From positions 1,961,289 through 2,025,288 of the forward strand of contig OY282446.1 in assembly GCA_958295975.1 (NCBI GenBank): a DNA stretch of 64,000 bases. Direction: 5' to 3'. Made by a program: the position numbers and the translations under genes. The notes under the pieces were generated by a model. It had not been told where the DNA came from, made no database searches, and worked only from the letters and a program-made list of their open reading frames with translations. Source of the DNA: Tepidiformaceae bacterium. GTDB lineage: Bacteria; Chloroflexota; Dehalococcoidia; Tepidiformales; Tepidiformaceae. The first letter of the stretch is position 1, and each line of letters starts with the position of its first letter. Below are positions 1 through 9,901 of the stretch, one piece after another.

Positions 1-107
1 TACTAAGCTGCCCGCGACGGCGTTGATCGCGCTTCGCGTTCGAGCATCGCCCGGTGGATAACCAGCGCTGGAACGACGACTACAGGATGGGCCGGAAGGA
101 AAGAGAC

Positions 108-473
108 ATGGAAATCGCTATTATCAGTGCTATGGGAGTGATCATCGCAGCGCTACTCGGAGTCTTCGCTTTCAGGATCGATATGGTCGGTCTGTTGAAG
201 CGGAACGACGAACGCAAGATCATGCGCGCCCGGATGGCTTGTCCGCACATGACCATGCAGTCGCGTGAAGACGGTATCGCGTATCAGATCATGCCGACGT
301 CTCCGCCGATGACTCATCAGGCCGTCTGCCCGATGTGTCAGAAGATATTCCCGACGCTCGACGATGCGGTGGCGGAAGTCAAAACTTGGTTTCGCGAGGA
401 CGACGTTGCCGCGTCTGTGGAAGTGTGGGCCCGAAAGATGAACGAATTTAACAAGGCTGTTCGTCGCCTCTGA
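108..473 (+). CDS. Small single-span membrane protein, unknown function
   Basis: The protein has 121 residues. One hydrophobic segment lies at about residues 3-24, and the rest is a soluble tail. The tail has two cysteine pockets, a Cys-Pro-His stretch and a CPMC motif about 35 residues later, which could form a small metal-binding knuckle; this is inference. The ATG at 108 is preferred over an in-frame GTG at 54 because a GGAAGGA Shine-Dalgarno lies at 94-100, seven bases upstream, and because it puts the membrane segment at the N terminus. Base composition is less GC-rich than the genes that follow, so it may be accessory DNA. I do not recognise the family. Confidence 0.55.
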   Translation: MEIAIISAMGVIIAALLGVFAFRIDMVGLLKRNDERKIMRARMACPHMTMQSREDGIAYQIMPTSPPMTHQAVCPMCQKIFPTLDDAVAEVKTWFREDDVAASVEVWARKMNEFNKAVRRL

Positions 474-747
474 CCAGCTAACGCCGAAAGTTAGGTTGCC
501 GAACGTTTCTTGGCTTCCTAAGCACTACATAAATGCACGGCTCCTCAGCGCAGCACCAGCTGGCAGCGCTGGACACGGCCCGTCTCCTTGATCCCGCCCG
601 TGTAGACGCGCCACACGGCTGTGCAGATTCAGGCTCCGTCCGTGTGATGTATGTTCAGTGCAGGGGGTGTCGAAACGGTAGGCAACCCAAACCCCCTCCA
701 CGCCGCCCCGCTTGCGCGCCCGCGCCCCGCGCGCGTACAACTCCCGC
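474..747. other. Intergenic stretch without a recognisable gene
   Basis: No open frame here has convincing coding character. On the minus strand a short open stretch of about 23 codons ends in TGA near 534-551 and reads like the tail of a protein; it could be a gene remnant, but I cannot identify it. Near the right end a TACAAC hexamer (735-740) sits seven bases before the GTG of the next gene and may be its -10 element. Confidence 0.4.
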
Positions 748-2025
748 GTGAGCGTCAGCGTCCCCCTGCCCCATCCCCGCGGCCCCCTCAGCGGCTACCG
801 CGTGCTCGACCTCGCCGACGAGAAGGGGCAGCTCTGCGCGCGCCTGCTGGGCGAGCTGGGCGCGGACGTGATCAAGGTCGAGCCGCGCGAGGGCCACGCC
901 ACGCGCGCCAACGGCCCCTTCTACCGCGACGAGGCCGGGCGCGAGTCCAGCCTCTGGTGGTGGGCCATGAACGCGGGCAAGCGCTCCGTCACCTGCGAGC
1001 CGCGCGTGGCCGCGGGCCGCGAGCTGCTCCACCGCCTCGCGGCCGCCGCCGACGCCGTGATCGAGACGAGCGCGCCCGGCTCGGAAGAGGCGAAGGCGCA
1101 GGGCGCGGACCCGCGTGCGCTCATGCGCGCCAATCCGGGGGCCGTGGTCGTGAGCGTCACCAACTTCGGCCAGAGCGGCCCCCTGCGCGCGCTGCCCGCC
1201 ACCGACATCGTGGCCTCGGCGATGGGCGGGCACATGCACCTGAACGGCAGCGACGAGTGCGGCCCCGTGCGCACGACCGTGCCCCAGGCGTACGCCCAGG
1301 TGAACGCGCAGGCGGCGGTGGGGACGGTGATCGCGCTCTACGCGCGCGGCGCCAACGGGGGCCTCGGCCAGCACGTCGACGTCTCCATGCAGGAGGCCAT
1401 GACGAACGCCATGGACAACGCGCAGCAGACGTGGGACCTGCTCGGCGTGAACAACCGCGGGCCCGGTTCGGGGCGCATGATCGCGGGGCGGCAGGGGCCG
1501 CGCTACATCTACGAGACGGCGGACGGCTGGGTGGCGGCGCTCTCCTTCGGCGGGCTCATGGGGCCGAGCGCGAACGCCATGATCGACTGGCTCGACGAGG
1601 CGGGCGAGGCGGGACCGCTGGCCGCGCCCCACTGGCGCGCGCGGCTGGAGACGGTGCAGCCGCTGGAAGCGGACGAGCAGGCCCTGCTGGTGGGGGCGAT
1701 GGAGCGCTTCTGCCGCCCGCGCCGCAAGGACGAGCTGGTGGCCGGGGCGCAGGCGCGCGGCGCGGGCTGGGCGCCCGTCTACGGCCCGCGCGAGATCGTG
1801 GAGTGCGGGCAGCTGGCCGCGCGCGACTACTGGGTGCGCGTGCCCCACGACGACATCGGCGAGTCCTTCGTCTATCCGGGCGCGCCCTTCATCCTCTCGC
1901 GCACGCCCTGGAAGCAGCGCGGGCGCGCCCCCCACGTGGGCGAACACAACGACGACGTGTACGGCGGGCTGCTGGGGCTCGCCGACGATGAACGCGCCCG
2001 TCTGCGGCGCGCGATGGCGGTCTGA
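748..2025 (+). CDS. CaiB/BaiF family CoA-transferase, possibly non-catalytic
   Basis: About 425 residues with the family III CoA-transferase fold. The opening (GPLSGYRVLDLADEKGQLCA, then LGADVIKVEP) is the CoA-binding Rossmann region typical of CaiB/BaiF enzymes, which move CoA between acyl donors and acceptors. The GTG at 748 is chosen because it leaves the usual short lead before the first strand and lies seven bases after a TACAAC box. The next gene starts two bases downstream and belongs to the same family, so the two are probably co-translated and may work as a pair. Around the place where the partner has the catalytic Asp (YTD), this protein reads VPQAYAQ, so the acyl-accepting Asp appears to be absent. 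Substrate unknown. Confidence 0.85.
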   Translation: MSVSVPLPHPRGPLSGYRVLDLADEKGQLCARLLGELGADVIKVEPREGHATRANGPFYRDEAGRESSLWWWAMNAGKRSVTCEPRVAAGRELLHRLAAAADAVIETSAPGSEEAKAQGADPRALMRANPGAVVVSVTNFGQSGPLRALPATDIVASAMGGHMHLNGSDECGPVRTTVPQAYAQVNAQAAVGTVIALYARGANGGLGQHVDVSMQEAMTNAMDNAQQTWDLLGVNNRGPGSGRMIAGRQGPRYIYETADGWVAALSFGGLMGPSANAMIDWLDEAGEAGPLAAPHWRARLETVQPLEADEQALLVGAMERFCRPRRKDELVAGAQARGAGWAPVYGPREIVECGQLAARDYWVRVPHDDIGESFVYPGAPFILSRTPWKQRGRAPHVGEHNDDVYGGLLGLADDERARLRRAMAV

Positions 2026-2026
2026 G

Positions 2027-3250
2027 ATGGCGCGCGCCAAACGCCCCGCGCCCCTCGCCGGGCTGCGCGTGACCGACCTCTCCTGGGTGGGCGTGGGGCC
2101 GACCGTGGCGAAGTACCTGGCGGACCACGGCGCGGAGGTGATTCGCGTGGAATCGGCCACGCGCCTGGAGACGCTGCGGCGCGCGGGCCCCTTCCTCGAC
2201 AACGAACCCCATCCCGAGAACTCCGGCTACTACGCCAACTTCAACAGCTCCAAGCTCGGCGTCACGATCAACCTCAAGCATCCGCGGGGACCGGCGCTGG
2301 TGAAGCGGCTCGTGGCCGTCTCCGACGCCGTCGCGGAGTCGTTCACGCCGGGCACGCTGGCCAAACTGGGGCTGGACTACGAGGCCCTGCGCGCGGTGCG
2401 CCCCGACCTCGTCATGATCTCGATGCCGCTCTTCGGGCAGACGGGCCCGTGGTCGGACTACATGGGCTACGGGCACGTGCTGCAGGCGGCGGCGGGATTC
2501 AACCACCTCACGGGCTGGCCCGACGGCGAGCCCATCGGCACGGGCATCGCCTACACCGATTTCCTCGCGCCCCACTTCGGCGCGCTGGCGCTGCTGGCCG
2601 CGCTCGACCACCGCCGCCGCACGGGCGAGGGCCAGTACATCGATTTCTCGCAGTACGAGGGCGTCCTCCACGCGCTCGGCCCGGCCCTCCTCGAATGGAC
2701 GGCGAACGGGCGCGAGCTGGAGCGCCTCGGCAACCGCGACCCCGAGGCCGCGCCCCACGGCGCCTGGCGCTGCGCGGACGGGCGCAGCGTCGTCATCGCC
2801 TGCTTCACGGAGGAGCACTGGGAGGGCTTCCGCGCGGCCATCGGGCGGCCCGACTGGACCGACCTGGAGCGGATGCGGCGCAAGCCCTCGCGCCTGCGCG
2901 AGCAGAAGGAGATCGACCGCCACACGGCCCTCTGGTGCGGGGAGCGCACGGCGGCGCAGGCGTTCGGGGCCATGCGCGAGCGCGGCGTGCCGTCGGGCAT
3001 CGTGCGCTCGCCCGAGGAGATGCACCGCGACCCGCAGCTGCGCCACCGCGGCCACTACCGCGTGCTGGAGCACCCCACGATGGGCGCGCGCACCTACGAT
3101 TCGCCCGCCTTCCGCCTCTCGAAGACGCCGGGCGAGCTGACGAAGGCCGCGCCCCTGCTGGGCGAGGACAACGAGCGCGTGTTCAAGGGCGTGCTCGGCA
3201 TCGGCGACGAGGAGTACGCGGACCTGCTCGCGGAGGGCGTGCTGGAGTAG
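2027..3250 (+). CDS. CaiB/BaiF family CoA-transferase
   Basis: This 407-residue class III CoA-transferase follows a same-family gene by one base. It starts with the GLRVTDLSWVGVGPTVAKYL Rossmann strand and LGA-type CoA site (HGAEVIRVE). The segment GIAYTDFLAP carries the Asp expected to form the acyl-enzyme anhydride in this family. The C-terminal half has the usual small domain (HYRVLEHPTMG, SKTPGEL, LLGEDNE). The start at 2027 is preferred over one at 1988, which would overlap the upstream gene and add residues before the conserved N terminus. It probably activates or recycles an organic acid as its CoA ester; the substrate cannot be read from sequence. Confidence 0.88.
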   Translation: MARAKRPAPLAGLRVTDLSWVGVGPTVAKYLADHGAEVIRVESATRLETLRRAGPFLDNEPHPENSGYYANFNSSKLGVTINLKHPRGPALVKRLVAVSDAVAESFTPGTLAKLGLDYEALRAVRPDLVMISMPLFGQTGPWSDYMGYGHVLQAAAGFNHLTGWPDGEPIGTGIAYTDFLAPHFGALALLAALDHRRRTGEGQYIDFSQYEGVLHALGPALLEWTANGRELERLGNRDPEAAPHGAWRCADGRSVVIACFTEEHWEGFRAAIGRPDWTDLERMRRKPSRLREQKEIDRHTALWCGERTAAQAFGAMRERGVPSGIVRSPEEMHRDPQLRHRGHYRVLEHPTMGARTYDSPAFRLSKTPGELTKAAPLLGEDNERVFKGVLGIGDEEYADLLAEGVLE

Positions 3251-3260
3251 CACGGGGTGG

Positions 3261-4454
3261 CTAGCCTTCGCCGCCAGCGTCTTCGGTTTCGGCCTCGCCT
3301 TCGCCCGCTTCGGCCTCTTCGGCTTCGGGTTCCTCGGCGGGCGGGGCCTCGCCGGGAATGGCCGCGTCCTCCTCGACGACGAGCGCGCCGAGCATGGTGT
3401 CGGGGTGCACGTCGCACCAGAAGGCGTAGCGCCCGGGCGGCGGCGTGGTGAAGGTGAACTCGTGCTGGATTATGCCGGTGGCCAGCTCCGTGCGGAGGTC
3501 GCCGCCGTCGTCCTCGCAGCCCGCCGTGCAGCCCGTGAGCACGGGGCCGTCGCCCGCCGCGTCGCCCGCGTAGAAGACGATGTTGTGGGCCACCGAATCG
3601 TCCTGGTTGTCGAGCACGAAGGTCAGCTCCTCGCCGGGCGGCGCGGCGATCTCCGTGTAGTCGAAGACGCTGGCGCGGATCGTGATCGTGCCCGCGAAGG
3701 GGCCCAGCTCCACGGGGCCGGCGCCGCCGCCCTCGGATGCGGCGCCTTCGCTGGCGAAGAGGGTGAGCCCCGCGCCGATGGCGAAGCCGCCCACCAGCAG
3801 CGCCCCCAGCAGGGTCACGGCCATGCCCAGGCTGTAGCGCACGCTCGTGTCCTTCGTGTCGCGCACCACCTGCATGTCGAACGTCTGCGGCGAGCCCGCC
3901 GCCACCTCGTCGGGGTGCCGCGCCAGCAGGTCGAGGATGGCGCGTTCCGTCTCCTCGAAGGCCGCCAGCTCGTCCGCCGACGACCAGGTCGTCTCCACGA
4001 TCACCTGCGAGGGCCCCCCCGCGGCGGGCGAGACGTTGATGCGCAGGTCCTCGAAGCCGGGCGCGGCGCGCAGGGCGTCGTGCGCCTCCTGGATGGCGGC
4101 GAGGACGCCGCCCTCGCCCGTGGCCGTCTCCAGCTGGCCCTCGGCGATGGCGAAGGTGACGACCTGCGTGCGGCGGGCGTCGCGGCGCTCGCGCTCTTCC
4201 TGTTCGCGCGCCTTCTGGCGCATGCGCCCGTCCTCGTAGCCCCAGCCGGCCACGGAGAAGAGCGTGAGCGCGGCGGCGGCGCCGAGGAGCGGCCCGCTGA
4301 GCCCGCGCTGGTCCTCCACGCGCGCCCACCACACGAGCGCCGCCACCAGCAGCATGGCCGCCAACCCGACCATGAAGGGCCAGACGCTGGGGTCGGGCAG
4401 ATGCACCCCGGGCCCGACGTGGGCGTCGTGTTCGCCGCCTGCTTCCTGCGCCAC
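3261..4454 (-). CDS. Fused membrane protein: two TM spans, ABM-like domain, cupredoxin domain
   Basis: A 397-residue last gene of the cytochrome oxidase operon, starting at GTG 24 bases after coxC. Visible parts in order: two membrane spans at about 27-45 and 52-70, as in small cox subunit IV proteins; a charged helix at 74-95; a region at about 96-200 that resembles the ABM/dimeric alpha-beta barrel fold; a third span at about 213-238; a cupredoxin domain at 250-360; and an acidic Pro/Glu/Ala tail. The cupredoxin has type-1 copper ligands in the right order: His290, Cys347, His350 and Met354. Its position suggests a membrane-tethered copper electron carrier to or from the oxidase. The combination is unusual, and the role of the middle domain is unknown. 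Confidence 0.7.
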   Translation of the reverse strand: MAQEAGGEHDAHVGPGVHLPDPSVWPFMVGLAAMLLVAALVWWARVEDQRGLSGPLLGAAAALTLFSVAGWGYEDGRMRQKAREQEERERRDARRTQVVTFAIAEGQLETATGEGGVLAAIQEAHDALRAAPGFEDLRINVSPAAGGPSQVIVETTWSSADELAAFEETERAILDLLARHPDEVAAGSPQTFDMQVVRDTKDTSVRYSLGMAVTLLGALLVGGFAIGAGLTLFASEGAASEGGGAGPVELGPFAGTITIRASVFDYTEIAAPPGEELTFVLDNQDDSVAHNIVFYAGDAAGDGPVLTGCTAGCEDDGGDLRTELATGIIQHEFTFTTPPPGRYAFWCDVHPDTMLGALVVEEDAAIPGEAPPAEEPEAEEAEAGEGEAETEDAGGEG

Positions 4455-4478
4455 TGCGTTCGTCCCCCGCGTTTGGCC

Positions 4479-5087
4479 TTACCCGATGAGGTAGAGGATG
4501 GTGAAGAGCGCGATCCAGACCACGTCGACGAAGTGCCAGTACATCGAGCAGGCCTCGACCGCCTCGTGGTTGCGCGCCGAGAATTGGCCGCCGAGCGCGC
4601 GCGCGGTCACGACGAACATGAAGATGACGCCGCCCGCCACGTGCGCGCCGTGGAAGCCGGTCAGCGTGTAGAAGGTCGTCCCGAAGATCGTGTCGTCCGC
4701 GCGGAAATGCAGCTGCGTGTAGTCGTAGAGCTGCGCGGTGAGGAAGATGAGCCCCAGCGCCAGCGAGATGAAGAGCCCCCAGAGCATGCCCGCCTGGTTG
4801 CCCTTCTGAATCTGCCACACGCCCCACTGAATCGTGATCGAGCTGAGCACGAGGATGCCGGTGGAGACGGCCGGCAGCAGCACCTCCAGCTCCAGCTTCA
4901 CGCCGTCGGCGATTTGCTGCGGGCTGAGCAGCACCTCCGGCGGCCAGGCGGGCGCGTCCGCGCGCGCGATGAAGTAGGCCGCGAAGAGCCCCCCGAAGAA
5001 CATCACCTCGGAGGCGAGGAACAGGATGAAGCCGAGCATCCCGTTGCTCATGCCGGTGCGCTCCGCCGCGTGCTGCAGGGCGGTCAC
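4479..5087 (-). CDS. coxC: Cytochrome c oxidase subunit III
   Basis: A 202-residue heme-copper oxidase subunit III of the short, five-helix type. The protein has the typical opening (LGFILFLASEVMFFGGLFAA) and the late FHGAHV and YWHFVDVVWIALF motifs of the family. It starts at GTG, one base after the coxA stop, so the two are translationally linked. It is an integral membrane protein that stabilises the catalytic core of the proton-pumping oxidase. The operon order coxB-coxA-coxC followed by a small-subunit-like gene is common in bacterial aa3/caa3 oxidases. Confidence 0.93.
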   Translation of the reverse strand: MTALQHAAERTGMSNGMLGFILFLASEVMFFGGLFAAYFIARADAPAWPPEVLLSPQQIADGVKLELEVLLPAVSTGILVLSSITIQWGVWQIQKGNQAGMLWGLFISLALGLIFLTAQLYDYTQLHFRADDTIFGTTFYTLTGFHGAHVAGGVIFMFVVTARALGGQFSARNHEAVEACSMYWHFVDVVWIALFTILYLIG

Positions 5088-5088
5088 G

Positions 5089-6699
<1,611 letters not shown>

Positions 6700-6714
6700 C
6701 GGGCCTCCTCCGCG

Positions 6715-7512
6715 CTAGCGCGCGCGCACGCGCGCGCCGTCTCCCAGCTGGCGGACCGCCTCGCTGGCGATCCAGGCGTCGAATTCGCCGCGCTCCACCA
6801 CGCGCACGGTGAAGCGCATGAGGGCGTGGTTCAGGCCGCAGAGCTCGGCGCACTGGGCGCGGAAATCGCCCGTCTCCCGCGCCGTCACGGTGAAGGCGTT
6901 CACGCGCCCGGGGAAGAGGTCGAGCTTGTAGAGGAAATCGCGCACGTAGAAGGAATGGATTACGTCGCTGGAGCGCAGCACGAATTCGACCGGCTCGTCC
7001 ACGGGCATCATCAGCACGGGCTCGTTGGCGGGCGTGCCGATGACGGAGACGGCGCCTTCGGCCTCCGCGTCCATGCCGCCGCCGCCCTCGCCCAGGTCGT
7101 TCAGGTTGTAGGTGAACTGCCAGGAGAACTGGAAGCCCGTCACCTCGATGGTGAGGTCGTCCGGCTCCGCCGTGTCGTCCACGCCCACGAGCGTGATCAT
7201 GGAGATGGTGAAGAGGCCGATGACGATGAGCACGGGCACGCCCACCATGGCGGCCTCGATTTTGCCGCCGCCGTGGAACTGGGGCGGCAGGGCGTCGTCG
7301 CGGCGGCGGTAGCGCACGATGGCGTAGACGAGGGCCGCGGCCACGAGCGCGAACACCACGATGGCGGCGATGAGCACGACGTTGTAGAGGTCGTTCATGT
7401 CGCGCGCCTCGTCGGTGATGGCCGCGGGCTGGCAGCCGGCGCCGAGGAGGGCGAGCGCCATGAGCGCGACGGCGGCGGCAAGACGCTTCATCCGGGCCCG
7501 CCCACCGCGCAT
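6715..7512 (-). CDS. coxB: Cytochrome c oxidase subunit II
   Basis: A 265-residue lipoprotein-type subunit II. The signal sequence ends in a lipobox (LLGAGC), followed by two membrane spans and a soluble CuA domain. The binuclear CuA ligands are seen at His186, Cys221, Glu223, Cys225, His229 and Met232 (CAELCGLNHALM), and the aromatic electron-entry patch FQFSWQF is present. It accepts electrons from cytochrome c or a cupredoxin. No cytochrome c domain is fused at the C terminus, in contrast to caa3 enzymes. The start at 7512 is chosen because a GGAAGGAG Shine-Dalgarno lies four bases upstream; ATG 7491 is an alternative. It is the first gene of the cox operon. Confidence 0.93.
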   Translation of the reverse strand: MRGGRARMKRLAAAVALMALALLGAGCQPAAITDEARDMNDLYNVVLIAAIVVFALVAAALVYAIVRYRRRDDALPPQFHGGGKIEAAMVGVPVLIVIGLFTISMITLVGVDDTAEPDDLTIEVTGFQFSWQFTYNLNDLGEGGGGMDAEAEGAVSVIGTPANEPVLMMPVDEPVEFVLRSSDVIHSFYVRDFLYKLDLFPGRVNAFTVTARETGDFRAQCAELCGLNHALMRFTVRVVERGEFDAWIASEAVRQLGDGARVRAR

Positions 7513-7615
7513 CTGGCTCCTTCCGCTCGCTTCGTTTCGCGCATTCGCCGTTCCCGAATCCGGGCGGGCGGCGCGTGTTCCGGAAGATTGTGAATCGTGG
7601 CGCAATCCGCGACTG

Positions 7616-7644
7616 GTTGTACGCCGGGCGCCCGATGGTGTCAA
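7616..7644 (-). promoter_or_regulatory. Promoter of the cox operon
   Basis: On the minus strand a perfect TTGACA (7644-7639) is separated by 17 bases from TACAAC (7621-7616). This matches the housekeeping sigma-70 consensus closely. Transcription would start near 7609, giving a leader of about 95 bases before coxB, which is one of the few genes here with a strong Shine-Dalgarno. Confidence 0.65.
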
Positions 7645-7660
7645 ACGCGGGCGCGGGAGC

Positions 7661-8045
7661 GGGAGGCGATCAGCGGGCCTGTAAGCCGGATTCTGTGCCC
7701 TTCCGGTGGGTTGGGCCGGAAGGCGGCGGCCATCTTTCTGGGCGCCGCGTCACCGCGGCGCTCGCGCGGCCTACCCGGGAGTGCGAACGAGCCGGGCGCT
7801 CTCCTCCCCATTTTGGCCTTGCTCCGGGCGGGGTTTGCACGGCCGCCCCGTCTCCGGGACGCCGGTGCGCTCTTACCGCACCATTTCACCCTTACCCGCA
7901 GCACGCGGGCGGTATGTTTCTGTTGCGCTTTCCGTCGGCTCGCGCCGCCCAGGCGTTACCTGGCGCCCTTGCCCGGCGGAGTCCGGACTTTCCTCGACGG
8001 GGCGCGAGGCCCCGCCGCGGCCGCCCGGCCCGCTGATCGCCTCCC
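7661..8045 (-). ncRNA. rnpB: RNase P RNA, bacterial type A
   Basis: The minus strand carries the universal RNase P RNA blocks in order: GAGGAAAGTCCGGACTCC near the 5' end, GGGTGAAATGGTGCGGTAAG, GCAAACCCC, AGAAAGATGGC, and CAGAATCCGGCTTACAG near the 3' end. The ends pair as an unusually long, perfect 19-base P1 helix (7661-7679 with 8027-8045), which sets the limits. The RNA is the catalytic part of the tRNA 5'-processing enzyme. A TAGGCT -10 box lies at 8053-8048, so the true 5' end may be a few bases inside P1. It sits just downstream of the RNase HI gene on the same strand. Confidence 0.95.
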
Positions 8046-8074
8046 CCAGCCTACGCCCACGGCGCGCCCGCGCG

Positions 8075-8476
8075 CTACCCGCGGCGGTCGAGCGCCTCGT
8101 TGGCGAGGGCGTCGGCGCGCGCGTTCCGCGCCCGCGGCACGTGCCCCACGGTGTACGGCCCCACCGCCTCGAGCGCCTCCACGAGGGCCGCGAAGAGGGG
8201 CCGCAGGAGGGGGTGCTTCACGCGGTAGCGCCCCGCCAGCTGGCGCACCACCAGCTCGCTGTCGAGGCGCAGGTCGATGGCGCTCGCGCCCAGGTCGGCG
8301 GCGGCGCGCACGCCCGCGATGGCGGCGCGGTATTCGGCCACGTTGTTCGTGGCCCGCCCGATGCGCTCGCTCACGGTCGCCAGCTCCTGGCCCTCCGCGT
8401 CGCGCACGCTGGCCCCGATGGCGGCGGGGCCGGGATTGCCGCGGCTGGCGCCGTCCGCGTAGACGGTGAGGCGCAT
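8075..8476 (-). CDS. rnhA: Ribonuclease HI family protein
   Basis: A 133-residue RNase H-fold protein that should cleave RNA in RNA-DNA hybrids. The four acidic active-site residues are in place: Asp8 (YADGASRGNPGPA), Glu48 (NNVAEYRA), Asp72 (LRLDSELVV) and Asp122 (NARADALANEA). It lacks the basic protrusion of E. coli RNase HI, as do many short bacterial and archaeal forms. The start overlaps the stop of the upstream recombinase-like gene (TGATG), so translation is probably coupled. The three-gene operon (zinc ribbon, recombinase-like, RNase HI) suggests a shared nucleic-acid role, but that is inference. Confidence 0.92.
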   Translation of the reverse strand: MRLTVYADGASRGNPGPAAIGASVRDAEGQELATVSERIGRATNNVAEYRAAIAGVRAAADLGASAIDLRLDSELVVRQLAGRYRVKHPLLRPLFAALVEALEAVGPYTVGHVPRARNARADALANEALDRRG

Positions 8477-9897
8477 CAGGGCCGCCGCAGGAGCCGCGCC
8501 TCGTCGCCGTCCACCTCGATGCGGTCGACGACCTCGCGCAGCAGCGCGCGGCGCTCCTCCGGGCCGAGCGCGTCCCAGCGCGTCAGCAGGCGTTCGCGGG
8601 CGGCCTCGGCGCGCTCCTCGCGCTCCCGTTCGGAGTGCTGGGCCGCGAGCCGCTCGCGCGCGTCGCGAGCCTCGGCGTCCAGGTCGCGCTGCTCCTCCGC
8701 GAAGGCCGCGCCGAGGGCCTTCATGCGCTCGATGGGCAGGTCGCCCCGCGCGGCCTCGTCCAGCAGCCGCTCGACCTGGCGGCGGTTGCGGCGGATGCGC
8801 CCCTCGATGCGCGCCAGCTCGTCCTCGATCTCGCGCGCCCAGGCCTCGGGGTCGCCCGTGCGGGGCAGCCGCGCGAGCCCGTCGGCGGGCGCGGCCAGCA
8901 GCTCGCGCGCGCGCGCCTCCAGATCGGCCTCGCGCTGCGTGTTGTAGGAGCAGGCGCTCTGGTTGGTGCGGCTCTCGCACTGGTAGTAGCGGTAGGTGGC
9001 GGAGCGGCGCTCGCCGTCGCGCGTGGTCCAGCGCTGCTTGCGGCTGACGCCGATCATGCGGTTGCCGCAGCGCCCGCAGAAGACCAGCCCGCTGAGCGGG
9101 AAGGGGCGCAGGGCGCGGCCCGATCCGCCCGTGCGGCGTTTCGCCATGGCCTCCTGCACCTTGCGAAAATCGGTCGCCGCGACGAGCGCGGGATGGCTGT
9201 CGGGGATGCGCACGCCGAAGCGCGCGTAGGTGCCGAGGTAGGCGCGGTTCCGCAGGATGTCGCGCACGCTCACCATGCTCCAGCGCCCGCCCCGGCGCGT
9301 GCGGATGCCCTCCGCGTTGAGCCGCCCCGCGATGCGCCGGATGCCGAGCCCCTCCTCCAGCGCGAGGCGGAAGATGTACTGCACCACCACGCCCTCGTCG
9401 GGCACGATCTCCATCCGCCGCCGCGGCCCCGCGCGGTAGCCGTAGGGCGGGCGCCCGAGGACCTCGCCGCGCACCGCCCGCCGCCGCATGGCCGCGCGCA
9501 CGCGCTCGGAGACGGGCGCGCCCGCGTCCGCGTGGCGTTCGCCCCAGCGCCCGACGAGCGCGCGCGCCGCCTCCTCGCCGCCCTCCGCCTCGTAGACGGC
9601 GGCCCCGGCGGCCTCGATGGCGAGCATTCGCAGGGCCGCCCGTCCGGGGTCCTCGCCGAGCGCCTCGAGGCCGTCCACCACGGCCACGAGGAAGCCGTGG
9701 TCGCCGCGTTCGATGAAGCCCAGCATCTGGCGGAAGCCGCCCTCCGCTTTGGGCGCGCCCTCGGTATCGACGAAGGTGGCCGCCACCTGATAGCCGCGGG
9801 CCGTGCAGAAGGCGATGAAGCGCTCCGTCTGCCGTTCGAGCGAGCGCTCCGTCCCGTTCGCGCGCAGGCCCTCCACGAAGTAGCCGACGGCCTTCAT
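8476..9897 (-). CDS. Serine-recombinase-like protein lacking catalytic residues
   Basis: A 473-residue protein with the layout of a large serine recombinase: resolvase-like domain (1-125), recombinase DNA-binding domain (about 140-270, GRPPYGYRAG ... GGRWSMVSVRDILRNRAYLG), zinc ribbon (FCGRCGNRM ... YYQCES) and a long coiled coil (350-450). The resolvase domain can be aligned without gaps to gamma-delta resolvase at its start: Tyr6 is kept, but Arg8 is Val and the nucleophile Ser10 is Gly. The later DRLxR motif reads DGLEA (75-79), so both arginines are also gone. It therefore probably cannot cut DNA and may act as a DNA-binding or structural protein. It lies four bases after the zinc-ribbon gene and overlaps rnhA. 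Confidence 0.85.
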   Translation of the reverse strand: MKAVGYFVEGLRANGTERSLERQTERFIAFCTARGYQVAATFVDTEGAPKAEGGFRQMLGFIERGDHGFLVAVVDGLEALGEDPGRAALRMLAIEAAGAAVYEAEGGEEAARALVGRWGERHADAGAPVSERVRAAMRRRAVRGEVLGRPPYGYRAGPRRRMEIVPDEGVVVQYIFRLALEEGLGIRRIAGRLNAEGIRTRRGGRWSMVSVRDILRNRAYLGTYARFGVRIPDSHPALVAATDFRKVQEAMAKRRTGGSGRALRPFPLSGLVFCGRCGNRMIGVSRKQRWTTRDGERRSATYRYYQCESRTNQSACSYNTQREADLEARARELLAAPADGLARLPRTGDPEAWAREIEDELARIEGRIRRNRRQVERLLDEAARGDLPIERMKALGAAFAEEQRDLDAEARDARERLAAQHSEREREERAEAARERLLTRWDALGPEERRALLREVVDRIEVDGDEARLLRRP

Positions 9898-9901
9898 CGC
9901 A

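Noticed and set aside
474-747. A short minus-strand tail-like frame considered as a truncated gene
   Set aside because: Only about 23 codons are open and no family is recognised.
7661-8045. Open frames through the rnpB region
   Set aside because: The conserved RNase P RNA blocks and 19-bp P1 helix show that this stretch is an RNA gene, not protein-coding.
8476-9897. Recombinase-like gene considered as sign of an integrated phage or transposon
   Set aside because: No attachment-site repeats or phage genes are nearby, the catalytic residues are missing and the gene is tightly linked to rnhA and the zinc-ribbon gene.
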